Shown piece after piece: positions 7,442-14,754 of a stretch of DNA of 64,000 bases. Below the pieces are notes generated by a model, which was not told where the DNA came from, ran no database searches, and was given only the letters and a program-made list of their open reading frames with translations. The position numbers were made by a program, and so were the translations under genes. The DNA comes from Betaproteobacteria bacterium. Its GTDB lineage: Bacteria; Pseudomonadota; Gammaproteobacteria; Burkholderiales; Rhodocyclaceae. The stretch is taken from contig JADJLT010000006.1 of assembly GCA_016709965.1 (NCBI GenBank), positions 558,001-622,000 on the forward strand, read 5' to 3'. Every line of letters begins with the position of its first letter. Position 1 is the first letter of the stretch.

Positions 7442-7459
7442 TAATCGGAGGGGATTATT
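7440..7459 (+). promoter_or_regulatory. Inverted repeat holding the soxC ribosome site in its loop
   Basis: AATAATC and GATTATT form a perfect 7-bp inverted repeat around GGAGGG, which is the ribosome site of soxC. The left arm overlaps the stop codon of the upstream regulator. In RNA this would be a weak hairpin presenting the ribosome site in its loop; in DNA it could be an operator. Confidence 0.5.
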
Positions 7460-7462
7460 CGT

Positions 7463-8809
7463 ATGGGCGATATCGTCAATCAACCGGGGCGTCTGCGGCC
7501 CGCACCGGAGAACTTCCTGTCGGAAGATCAGGTCAAGGCCGTCGCTGCCGGCCGGCGTGATTTTCTGCGCAAGAGCCTGCTGGCAGCCGGCGCAGCAATG
7601 GCTGCACCGATAGCCGGGCGGGCGGCTGAAGGCGACCCTAATATTCTGCAAAATCCGCCATGGACGACCTCGCTCGGACAGCCGGTGGCCACCAACCCGT
7701 ATGGCGTGCCGTCCAAGTACGAAAGCCAGTTGGTGCGTCGTGAATCGCCCGGTCTGGCCCGCGTTGGCGGCGCATCTGTGTCGTTCTGCCCGTTGCAGGG
7801 GCTGTTCGGCATCATCACGCCGTCCGGCCTGCATTTCGAACGCCATCACCAGGGCTGGCATGACATCGATCCTTCCAGACATCGCCTGATGATCAACGGT
7901 TCCGATGATTCCTTGATCAAGAAGGCCAAGGTTTACACGATGGATGAATTGATGCGCCTGCCCTCGGCGTCGCGTATTCATTTCATCGAATGCGGCGCCA
8001 ATACGGGGCTGGAGTGGGGCAATGTCGCCGTGCCGACCGTGCAATACACCCATGGCATGCTGTCGTGTTCGGAATTCACTGGCGTGCCGTTGAAATATCT
8101 GCTCGACGACTGTGGGGTCGATTACAAGAAGGCGCGCTACGTGCTGGCTGAAGGGGCTGATGGTTCCTCAATGACGCGCACCATTCCCATGGAAATGGTC
8201 GAGTCCGGCGAAGTGATGGTCGCCTACGGCCAGAACGGCGAAATGCTGCGCCCGGAAAACGGCTACCCGCTGCGCCTGGTGGTGCCGGGCGTGCAGGGCG
8301 TGTCGTGGGTCAAGTGGCTGCGTCGCATCGAAGTCGGTGACAAGCCCTACGCGACCAAGGACGAGGCGGTGCATTACATCGACCTCCTGCCGAGCGGCCT
8401 GCATCGCCAGTACAGCTCGATTCAGGAAGCCAAGTCAGTAATTACCACGCCGTCTGGTGGCCAGACGCTGCTCGACAAGGGCTTCTACAATGTTTCTGGC
8501 CTTGCCTGGTCCGGCCGCGGCAAGATCAAGCAGGTCGATGTTTCGTTCGACGGCGGCATCAACTGGCAGACGGCGCGCCTCGAAGGGCCGATTCAGAACA
8601 AGGCGCTGACCCGTTTCAACACCAACTGGGTGTGGGACGGCAAACCAGCCATCCTGCAATCGCGGGCGATGGACGAAACCGGTTTTGTCCAGCCGAGCTA
8701 CGGCCAGTTGCGCAAGGTGCGCGGCACCAAGTCGATCTATCACAACAACGCCATTCAATCCTGGAAGGTTATCGAAAGCGGGGAGGTCAGCAATGTTCAG
8801 GTTCTCTAA
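7463..8809 (+). CDS. soxC: Sulfane dehydrogenase, molybdenum subunit SoxC
   Basis: SoxC is the molybdenum-cofactor subunit of the SoxCD complex, which oxidises the SoxY-bound sulfane sulfur and so lets thiosulfate be fully converted to sulfate without sulfur storage. The 448-residue protein is of the sulfite oxidase family. A twin-arginine signal (RRDFLRKSLLAAGAAMAAPIAG) lies about 30 residues in, giving a long n-region. The predicted Mo-ligand cysteine is in HFIECGANTG at about residue 177, and the dimerisation domain follows in the C-terminal third (IKQVDVSFDGGINWQTARL). GGAGGGG precedes the ATG. The gene overlaps soxD by 17 nt. MoaC, needed for the cofactor, is encoded 44 kb away. Confidence 0.96.
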   Translation: MGDIVNQPGRLRPAPENFLSEDQVKAVAAGRRDFLRKSLLAAGAAMAAPIAGRAAEGDPNILQNPPWTTSLGQPVATNPYGVPSKYESQLVRRESPGLARVGGASVSFCPLQGLFGIITPSGLHFERHHQGWHDIDPSRHRLMINGSDDSLIKKAKVYTMDELMRLPSASRIHFIECGANTGLEWGNVAVPTVQYTHGMLSCSEFTGVPLKYLLDDCGVDYKKARYVLAEGADGSSMTRTIPMEMVESGEVMVAYGQNGEMLRPENGYPLRLVVPGVQGVSWVKWLRRIEVGDKPYATKDEAVHYIDLLPSGLHRQYSSIQEAKSVITTPSGGQTLLDKGFYNVSGLAWSGRGKIKQVDVSFDGGINWQTARLEGPIQNKALTRFNTNWVWDGKPAILQSRAMDETGFVQPSYGQLRKVRGTKSIYHNNAIQSWKVIESGEVSNVQVL

Positions 8810-9839
8810 ACCGCTTTTCGTTTTTGCCCTTTTTTCCGCGTCGACCGCAGCATTCGCCTTTGAGAACTATCAGGGCGTCGGTCGCCCGGCGACGCCGGCT
8901 GAAGTGAAGGCTTGGGACATCGATGTCCGTCCGGACTTCAAGGGATTGCCCAAGGGATCGGGCTCGGTGGATCAAGGCCAGACCTTGTTCGAGGAAAAGT
9001 GTGCTACGTGCCACGGTACCTTCGGCGAGTCGAACGAAGTATTCACCCCGTTGGTTGGTGGTACTTCCAAGGACGATATGACCACTGGTCGCGTCAAGGG
9101 GCTGTCTTCCGGTGAACTGCCGCAACGTACTACCTTCACCAAGGTGGCAACGATTTCGACGGTCTTTGACTACATCCAGCGTGCCATGCCGTGGACGGCA
9201 CCAAAGTCGCTGAAGCCGAACGACGTTTACGCCATTCTGGCCTATCTGCTGAACCTGTCGGAAATGGTGCCGGCTGACTTCGTACTGTCCGACAAAAATA
9301 TCGGTGACGTCCAGAAGCTGTTACCCAACCGTAACGGCATGACCACCGACCATGGCCTGTGGCCGGGCGCTTCGGCAGCCAAGGGCGGGATCGGTAACGG
9401 TGGCAAGCCGGATACGCAGAACAAGGCCTGCATGAAGAATTGCAAGCCCGAAGTGCTGATCGGCTCGACCTTGCCGGAGTATGCCCGCACGGCGCATGGC
9501 GAATTGCGCGACCAGAATCGTTCGTTCGGCCCGGTTCGTGGAACCCAGACACTCGGCCCCGAAGCCGCCAAGAAGGCGGCCGATGCCGGTACCCTTGAAC
9601 TGGCGACCAAGAGCGGTTGCATGGCCTGTCATGGTGTCAAGAGCAAGATCGTCGGTCCCGGCTACAACGAAGTTTTTACGCGCTACAAGGGGCAGACAGA
9701 TGCCGAGTCACGGCTCATTGCAAAGGTCAAGGCTGGCGGGCAGGGCGTCTGGGGTTCGGTCCCGATGCCACCCAACAGTCATGTGAAAGACGAGGATTTG
9801 AAAACACTGGTTCAGTGGATTCTGTCCGGTTCCAAGTAA
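8793..9839 (+). CDS. soxD: Sulfane dehydrogenase, diheme cytochrome subunit SoxD
   Basis: SoxD is the diheme c-type cytochrome partner of SoxC and carries the electrons from sulfane oxidation. The 348-residue protein has a signal peptide ending near AFA, a heme motif CATCH at 70-74 and a second CMACH at about 276-280, with an axial Met in WGSVPMPPNSH. The start at 8793 is chosen because GGGGAGG lies just upstream and it gives a proper signal peptide; a longer reading from 8685 would only add residues read within soxC. The signal-peptide core (8819-8850) matches a degenerate copy of the dispersed repeat. Confidence 0.94.
   Translation: MFRFSKPLFVFALFSASTAAFAFENYQGVGRPATPAEVKAWDIDVRPDFKGLPKGSGSVDQGQTLFEEKCATCHGTFGESNEVFTPLVGGTSKDDMTTGRVKGLSSGELPQRTTFTKVATISTVFDYIQRAMPWTAPKSLKPNDVYAILAYLLNLSEMVPADFVLSDKNIGDVQKLLPNRNGMTTDHGLWPGASAAKGGIGNGGKPDTQNKACMKNCKPEVLIGSTLPEYARTAHGELRDQNRSFGPVRGTQTLGPEAAKKAADAGTLELATKSGCMACHGVKSKIVGPGYNEVFTRYKGQTDAESRLIAKVKAGGQGVWGSVPMPPNSHVKDEDLKTLVQWILSGSK
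8819..8850 (+). repeat. Dispersed TTCCGGTTGACCG repeat, degenerate copy inside soxD
   Basis: This stretch matches the repeat pattern TTTTGCC, T run, TTCC and then CGTCGACCGCAG, with one extra base and one changed base in the right core. It encodes the hydrophobic core of the SoxD signal peptide (LFVFALFSASTAA). Because signal peptides favour such codons, this is the weakest of the listed copies. Confidence 0.5.
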
Positions 9840-9864
9840 TTCCAATTTCTACAGAGGAGAAGTT

Positions 9865-10332
9865 ATGAACAATCAACGTCGCAATGTACTGAAGGCAAGT
9901 TCGGGCGCTGCCCTGATGAGCGTTCTTGCTGCTGCGGGCATCATCACCCCCGGTATGGCCCTGGCTGAGTGGAACAAGACCGCTTTTGACGCCAAGAGCA
10001 TGGCCGATACGCTGAAGGCTCTGGGCGCCGCCTCGCCGACAGACAGCAAGGACGTTCAGGTGACTGGCCCGGACATCGCTGAAAACGGCGCTGTTGTTCC
10101 GGTGGGTGTGGCGTCAACGCTGCCCAACGTGACGATGGTCGCCATCCTGATCGAGAAGAACCCGAATGCGCTGGCCGCGACTTTCGTCCTGCCGGAAGGC
10201 ACCGAAGCCAGCGTCCAGACCCGCGTCAAGATGGGCCAGACCTCGAACATCTACGCGCTGGTCAAGTCGGACGGCAAGTTCTTCGTGGCGACCAAGGAAA
10301 TCAAAGTCACGCTGGGCGGCTGCGGCGGCTAA
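9865..10332 (+). CDS. soxY: Thiosulfate carrier protein SoxY
   Basis: SoxY carries the sulfur substrate, covalently bound to a Cys on its flexible C-terminal arm, between SoxAX, SoxB and SoxCD in the periplasm. The 155-residue protein ends in the diagnostic GGCGG motif, with the carrier Cys third from the end. It has a twin-arginine signal (NNQRRNVLKASSGAALM) by which SoxYZ is exported as a folded pair. AGAGGAGA precedes the ATG. It follows soxD by 25 nt. A 120-bp imperfect palindrome separates it from soxZ, which is unusual because soxY and soxZ are normally adjacent. Confidence 0.96.
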   Translation: MNNQRRNVLKASSGAALMSVLAAAGIITPGMALAEWNKTAFDAKSMADTLKALGAASPTDSKDVQVTGPDIAENGAVVPVGVASTLPNVTMVAILIEKNPNALAATFVLPEGTEASVQTRVKMGQTSNIYALVKSDGKFFVATKEIKVTLGGCGG

Positions 10333-10453
10333 AAACGGGTTCGAAGCTACTGCGCTCGACATGACTTCGTTGCGCTTGCTCGCCGTGCAGATTGCACTGT
10401 CTCGCAAACGCACCTCGTCCTGTCATCGCTCGCGACGCTTCGTTCCCCGTTTT
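10333..10453. repeat. Long imperfect palindrome between soxY and soxZ
   Basis: The whole 120-bp gap folds on itself. The outer arms are AAACGGGTTCGAAGC on the left and GCTTCGTTCCCCGTTT on the right, both related by inverted symmetry. The tip is GTGCA-GAT-TGCAC at 10385-10397, and the flanks between carry interrupted complementary stretches rich in CTTCG and GCTCGC. In RNA it would be a long cruciform-like hairpin starting directly after the soxY stop codon. No coding sequence is seen in it. Confidence 0.7.
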
Positions 10454-10480
10454 CATACATTGAATTAAGGAGATAGAAAC

Positions 10481-10792
10481 ATGGGCAATCCAATGAAAAT
10501 CCGCGCCGCCAACAAGGACGGCGTTACTGAAGTGAAAGTGCTGGTCAGCCACGAAATGGAAACCGGCCAGCGCAAGGACTCCGCTGGCGCCATCGTGCCG
10601 GCCTGGTTCATTACCGAGCTGACCGCCAAGCACAATGACAAGGTCGTGCTGAGCTGCGAGTTCGGGCCATCTGTGTCAAAAAACCCGTACCTGGCCTTCA
10701 AGTTCAAGGGTGGTGCCAAGGGCGACAAGATCGTGGTGAACTGGAAAGACACCAAGGGCGACACCCGTTCCGATGAAGCTGCCATCGCCTGA
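10481..10792 (+). CDS. soxZ: Thiosulfate carrier protein SoxZ
   Basis: SoxZ forms the heterodimer with SoxY that holds sulfur intermediates during periplasmic thiosulfate oxidation. The protein is 103 residues, has no signal peptide of its own (it is exported bound to SoxY) and shows the family pattern: KVLVSHEMETGQRKDSAGAIVPAWFI near the start, and SVSKNPYLAFKFKGGAKGDKIVVNWKD with the beta-sandwich end. AAGGAGA lies upstream of the ATG. A second SoxZ of the same length is encoded at 52139-52450; the two share the METGQRKD and SKNP stretches but differ elsewhere. Confidence 0.96.
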   Translation: MGNPMKIRAANKDGVTEVKVLVSHEMETGQRKDSAGAIVPAWFITELTAKHNDKVVLSCEFGPSVSKNPYLAFKFKGGAKGDKIVVNWKDTKGDTRSDEAAIA

Positions 10793-10863
10793 TAGTCCGA
10801 CCAATGGCAGGGAAGCGGCGTAGATCGCTTCTGCCATTGCATTTACCCCGTGGAGGAGTATTC

Positions 10864-11679
10864 ATGATCCGACGTACGATAAAAACATTGCTTGGCGTGG
10901 CAGTTATTGCCGGCTTTGCCAGTGGAGTCGCAGCCCAGGATAGCAAGGTGGCCGACGAACTGGCGAAATACCGGGAGGCGCTGGCCGATGGCAATCCGGC
11001 CGATCTGTTCGAACTCAAGGGCGAAGGTATCTGGAAGGAAAAGCGCGGCCCGAAAAATGCCTCGCTCGAACAATGTGACATGGGCCAGGGGCCGGGCCAG
11101 CTGGAAGGTGCTTATGCAGCACTGCCCATGTATTTCAAGGATACCGGCAAGGTCATGGACGTCGAGTCCCGCCTGGTTTATTGCATGATGACCCTGCAGG
11201 GCCTGACCCAGGCCGAAGCCACCAAGCAGTGGTATTCGAAGCCGGGCAAGGATTCGGACATTGAGGCATTGGTTACCTATATCGGCACCAAGTCCAATGG
11301 CAAACCAATCAATGTGCCGGCGAAACATCCGGAAGAAGCCAAGATGTACAAGATGGGTGAGTACATTTTTTACCGTCGCTCCGGCCCGCAGGACTTTTCC
11401 TGTGCGATCTGCCACGGTCAGGAAGGGAAGCGCATCCGCCTGCAGGATCTGGGCAACCTGACGACCAAAGACGGCGCCGGCACAGCGATGAAAACCTGGC
11501 CGTCCTACCGTGTTTCGCAAGGGACGGTATGGACCATGCAGCGTCGCCTGATCGACTGCATGCGCCAGGCGCGCTGGCCTGAGCCGAACTACCTGGCGGA
11601 TTCCGTGATCGCGCTGGAAACCTATCTGCAAAAGAATGCGACCGGCACCGTCATGGAAACGCCGGGCATCAAGCGCTGA
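10864..11679 (+). CDS. soxA: Sulfur oxidation c-type cytochrome SoxA (monoheme form)
   Basis: SoxA, with SoxX, oxidatively couples thiosulfate to the SoxY cysteine. The 271-residue precursor has a signal peptide ending near VAAQ. Only one heme motif is present, CAICH at 180-184. The N-terminal domain lacks CxxCH and instead has two isolated cysteines at about 71 (EQCDMGQG) and 107 (VYCMMT), the expected disulfide of the monoheme type. The active-site cysteine that ligates the heme as a persulfide is in RLIDCMRQARWPEP at about 232. GGAGGAG precedes the ATG at 10864. It is followed by soxX after a 14-nt gap. Confidence 0.95.
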   Translation: MIRRTIKTLLGVAVIAGFASGVAAQDSKVADELAKYREALADGNPADLFELKGEGIWKEKRGPKNASLEQCDMGQGPGQLEGAYAALPMYFKDTGKVMDVESRLVYCMMTLQGLTQAEATKQWYSKPGKDSDIEALVTYIGTKSNGKPINVPAKHPEEAKMYKMGEYIFYRRSGPQDFSCAICHGQEGKRIRLQDLGNLTTKDGAGTAMKTWPSYRVSQGTVWTMQRRLIDCMRQARWPEPNYLADSVIALETYLQKNATGTVMETPGIKR

Positions 11680-11693
11680 AAAAGGGGATGACC

Positions 11694-12341
11694 ATGAATT
11701 TCAAATTTGCCCTTTTTTTCGGGTTGACCGTAGGAATCGCCGCGCCGGCCATTGCGCAAAAACCTGTTGATGCGCCGGGTGGAAAATACGCCAAGGAAGC
11801 CGAGCAGATGTTCCGCGACTCGTTCCGTGCCGACAATCCGAAGTACTGGATGAGCCGGCTGGAGCAGGATGAGACGATGAAGACCTGTGGCCTGTACCGC
11901 GACAACCCGCCGCGCAAGATCGGCGAGCAGCTGGAAAAAGCCAACAAGGCAACCATCCGTTACCCAGTAGAAGGCAAGCTGATCGGTGACTGGAAGGAAG
12001 GCGAAAAGCTGGCGGCCGTCGGGACTGGTGGCCACATCGGTTTCATTCAGCCCGATTCGGCCGGCAAGCTGCGCGGCGGCAATTGCTACGCCTGTCATCA
12101 ATTGGCGAAGAAGGAGCTGGCGTACGGCACGATTGGTCCGAGCCTGCAGCATTTCGGCACGATTCGCGGCAATTCGGAGGAGACCATCAAGTACGTCTAT
12201 GACAAGGTCTATAACTCGAATTCCATCACCGCCTGCACCAACATGCCGCGTTTTGGTCTGCACAGCTGGCTGACGCCGGAGCAAATTACCCACATCGTGG
12301 CTTTCCTGATCGACCCGGAATCGCCGGTCAACAAAGACTAG
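11694..12341 (+). CDS. soxX: Sulfur oxidation c-type cytochrome SoxX
   Basis: SoxX is the monoheme partner of SoxA and takes the electrons released when thiosulfate is joined to SoxY. The 215-residue precursor has a signal peptide (MNFKFALFFGLTVGIAAPAIA) and a heme motif CYACH at 131-135. At about 195 mature residues it is longer than the roughly 100-150 residues of many SoxX proteins, with an N-terminal extension before the heme domain. The second of two close ATGs is chosen since AAAGGGG abuts the first. The signal-peptide codons (11698-11734) match the dispersed repeat closely. Confidence 0.93.
   Translation: MNFKFALFFGLTVGIAAPAIAQKPVDAPGGKYAKEAEQMFRDSFRADNPKYWMSRLEQDETMKTCGLYRDNPPRKIGEQLEKANKATIRYPVEGKLIGDWKEGEKLAAVGTGGHIGFIQPDSAGKLRGGNCYACHQLAKKELAYGTIGPSLQHFGTIRGNSEETIKYVYDKVYNSNSITACTNMPRFGLHSWLTPEQITHIVAFLIDPESPVNKD
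11698..11734 (+). repeat. Dispersed TTCCGGTTGACCG repeat inside the soxX signal peptide
   Basis: The left arm reads ATTTCAAATTTGCC and the right core TTTCGGGTTGACCGTAGG, matching intergenic copies such as 28332-28369 along the whole length. It is read in the frame that decodes TTG-ACC-GTA as L-T-V and supplies most of the signal peptide of SoxX (NFKFALFFGLTV). Confidence 0.65.
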
Positions 12342-12369
12342 AACTCGCCTGACGAGTTTTCGCAAATGC

Positions 12370-12397
12370 GCCGGCCGGGAAACTGGCCGGCCTTTTT
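12370..12397 (+). terminator. Terminator-like hairpin between soxX and soxB
   Basis: GCCGGCC and GGCCGGC form a perfect 7-bp stem with an 8-nt loop, followed by CTTTTT. It lies in the gap between soxX and soxB, inside the operon. It may act as a partial terminator that lowers soxB and rhodanese expression relative to the upstream genes. Confidence 0.6.
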
Positions 12398-12409
12398 CAA
12401 GGATAAAAA

Positions 12410-14131
12410 ATGAGCATGAATCGTCGGGAGTTTCTTCAGGTCATGGCCGTTGCGGCGGCCGGGGGCATGTCACTGCACAGCGAATTTGCGCTGGCCGAGA
12501 AAGGCGCAGCCAAGTTGTACGATTTGCCAAAATTCGGCAACGTCAGCCTGCTGCACATTACCGACTGCCATGCTCAGTTGCTGCCCATCTATTTCCGTGA
12601 GCCAAACGTCAATCTTGGGTTCGGCGATCAGTTCGGCAAGGTGCCTCACCTGGTCGGCGCCAACTTGCTCAAGCACTTTGGCTTCAAGCCCAACACCCTT
12701 GAAGCACATGCCTACACCTATCTGAATTTCGAAAAAGCCGCCGAAACCTATGGCAAGGTCGGCGGCTTCGCCCATCTGGCAACGCTGGTCAAACGCATGA
12801 AGGCCAACCGTCCCGGCGCGTTGTTGCTTGATGGCGGCGACACCTGGCAAGGTTCCGGTACGGCGCTATGGTCCAACGCGCAGGATATGGTCGATGCCTG
12901 CAAGGCGCTCGGCGTCAATGTCATGACCCTGCACTGGGAATCGACCTACGGCGAGGCTCGCGTCAAGGAAATCGAGGAGAAGGATTTCGCCGGTCACATT
13001 GATATCGTCGCCCAGAACGTCAAGACCAACGACTTCGGAGACCCCGTCTTCAAACCTTTCGTCATGAAGAAGATGAACGGTGTGCCGGTTGCCATCATTG
13101 GCCAGGCCTTCCCCTATACGCCGATTGCCAACCCGCGCTGGCAAACGCCGAACTGGAGCTTCGGCATCCAGGAAGAAAACATGCAGAAGACGGTCGACGA
13201 AGCCCGCGCTGCCGGCGCGCAGGTCGTTGTCGTGCTCTCGCATAACGGTATGGACGTCGACCTCAAAATGGCTTCGCGCGTCAAAGGCATCGATGCCATC
13301 CTCGGCGGCCATACGCACGATGGCGTACCGGCTCCTGTTGTCGTCAAGAATGCCGGCGGCCAGACGCTGGTGACCAATGCCGGCTCCAACGGCAAGTACC
13401 TCGGTGTGCTCGATTTTGACGTCAAGAACGGCAAGATTGCCGATTTCCGCTACAAACTGCTGCCGGTCTTCGCCAATCTGCTGCCGGCCGACCAGGACAT
13501 GCAGGCGCTGATCGACAAGGCGCGTGCACCGTACCTGTCGAAACTCAACGAAAAGCTGGCGGTTACTGAAGGGCTGCTTTATCGCCGTGGCAATTTCAAT
13601 GGCACCTTCGATCAGGTCATTCTCGATGCACTGCTCAAGGTCAAGGACGCTGAAATTGCCTTCTCGCCCGGCTTCCGCTGGGGCACTTCACTCCTGCCCG
13701 GCCAGCCTATCTTGATGGAACATGTGCTCGATCAGACGGCCATTACCTATCCATGGTCGACCGTGACCAACATGAGTGGCGAGATGATCAAGACGGTGCT
13801 CGAGGACGTCTGCGACAACCTGTTCAATCCCGATCCGTATTACCAGCAGGGGGGCGATATGGTGCGCGTCGGCGGCCTGCAATACACCTGCGACCCGACG
13901 GCAAAAATGGGCAGTCGCATCCAGAACATGATGTTGCGCGGTCAGTTGATTGATCCGGCCAAAACCTACAAGGTCGCCGGCTGGGCACCCGTCTCGGAAG
14001 AGGCGAAGAATTCAGGCGAGCCAATCTGGGATGTCGTGGCAAAATATCTACGTGACATCAAGACCGTCAAGCCGGTCAATCTCAACCTGCCGACGCTTAA
14101 GGGCGCGGCTAACAATCCGGGGATTGCATGA
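12410..14131 (+). CDS. soxB: S-sulfosulfanyl-L-cysteine sulfohydrolase SoxB
   Basis: SoxB is the dimanganese hydrolase that releases sulfate from the SoxY-bound cysteine S-thiosulfonate. The 573-residue protein begins with a twin-arginine signal (MSMNRREFLQVMAVAAAGG). It belongs to the 5'-nucleotidase family: metal ligands are in LLHITDCHAQLLP (Asp and His at about 52 and 54), LLLDGGDTWQGSG, VVLSHNGMDVD and GGHTHDGVPAP, and the C-terminal 5'-nucleotidase domain has the family stretch NMSGEMIKTVLEDVCDNLF. AAGGA precedes the ATG. Its stop overlaps the ATG of the rhodanese gene. Confidence 0.97.
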   Translation: MSMNRREFLQVMAVAAAGGMSLHSEFALAEKGAAKLYDLPKFGNVSLLHITDCHAQLLPIYFREPNVNLGFGDQFGKVPHLVGANLLKHFGFKPNTLEAHAYTYLNFEKAAETYGKVGGFAHLATLVKRMKANRPGALLLDGGDTWQGSGTALWSNAQDMVDACKALGVNVMTLHWESTYGEARVKEIEEKDFAGHIDIVAQNVKTNDFGDPVFKPFVMKKMNGVPVAIIGQAFPYTPIANPRWQTPNWSFGIQEENMQKTVDEARAAGAQVVVVLSHNGMDVDLKMASRVKGIDAILGGHTHDGVPAPVVVKNAGGQTLVTNAGSNGKYLGVLDFDVKNGKIADFRYKLLPVFANLLPADQDMQALIDKARAPYLSKLNEKLAVTEGLLYRRGNFNGTFDQVILDALLKVKDAEIAFSPGFRWGTSLLPGQPILMEHVLDQTAITYPWSTVTNMSGEMIKTVLEDVCDNLFNPDPYYQQGGDMVRVGGLQYTCDPTAKMGSRIQNMMLRGQLIDPAKTYKVAGWAPVSEEAKNSGEPIWDVVAKYLRDIKTVKPVNLNLPTLKGAANNPGIA

Positions 14132-14748
14132 AAACAAAATTAAAATTTGACGGCCTGCTGATGGTCGGTCTGCTGGCCTTGTCTTCGCTGAGCTTCGCGG
14201 CCGACTGGGCGCCGGGCTCTACCGACTGGGACAAGCTGCCGGAGGTCAAGAAGTCAAAGATTGGCCTCTACCTGACGCCGCAGCAAGCCTACGACATGAA
14301 GAAGAAGGACCCGAAAGGTGTTGCCTTCTTTGACATTCGAACCCGCGCAGAAGCGATGTACGTCGGCGAACCGATCGATGTCGATGCCTTGGTGCCCTAT
14401 GTCGAGCACGCAGAAATCATGAGCGACTGGGACGAAAAACGCGGCAGTTACAAGCTCGATCCGAACTCGGATTTCGTGCCTGAACTGGAACGCCGTCTGA
14501 AAGGCATGGGGTTGAGCAAGGACGCTACCATCATCCTTATATGCCGCTCCGGCGATCGCAGTGCCAAGGCCCAGGATCGCCTGCTGATGTCCGGTTACAC
14601 GAAAGTCTATGGGGTCGCCGAAGGCTTCGAAGGGGATATGGCCAAGGAGGGCCCGAAGGCTGGGCAGCGTGCGGTCAATGGCTGGAAGAATGCTGGCCTG
14701 CCTTGGAGTTACAAGCTGGACAAGGCAAAGATGTATTTCCCGCAATAA
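14128..14748 (+). CDS. Periplasmic rhodanese-domain sulfurtransferase of the sox operon
   Basis: This is a 206-residue precursor with a Sec signal peptide (LLMVGLLALSSLSFAADW) and one rhodanese domain. The catalytic cysteine is at about 139 in the loop ILICRSGDRSAKA, which has the six-residue active-site loop of thiosulfate-type sulfurtransferases. Rhodaneses move sulfane sulfur from thiosulfate or persulfides to acceptors; here it may help load or recover sulfur in the Sox cycle. The ATG overlaps the soxB stop (ATGA), so it is the last gene of the operon and translationally coupled. A terminator follows within the converging permease gene. Confidence 0.88.
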   Translation: MKTKLKFDGLLMVGLLALSSLSFAADWAPGSTDWDKLPEVKKSKIGLYLTPQQAYDMKKKDPKGVAFFDIRTRAEAMYVGEPIDVDALVPYVEHAEIMSDWDEKRGSYKLDPNSDFVPELERRLKGMGLSKDATIILICRSGDRSAKAQDRLLMSGYTKVYGVAEGFEGDMAKEGPKAGQRAVNGWKNAGLPWSYKLDKAKMYFPQ

Positions 14749-14754
14749 CCTGTT

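Noticed and set aside
8685..8792. Longer SoxD start within soxC
   Set aside because: The extension overlaps soxC and would bury the signal peptide; GGGGAGG supports the start at 8793.
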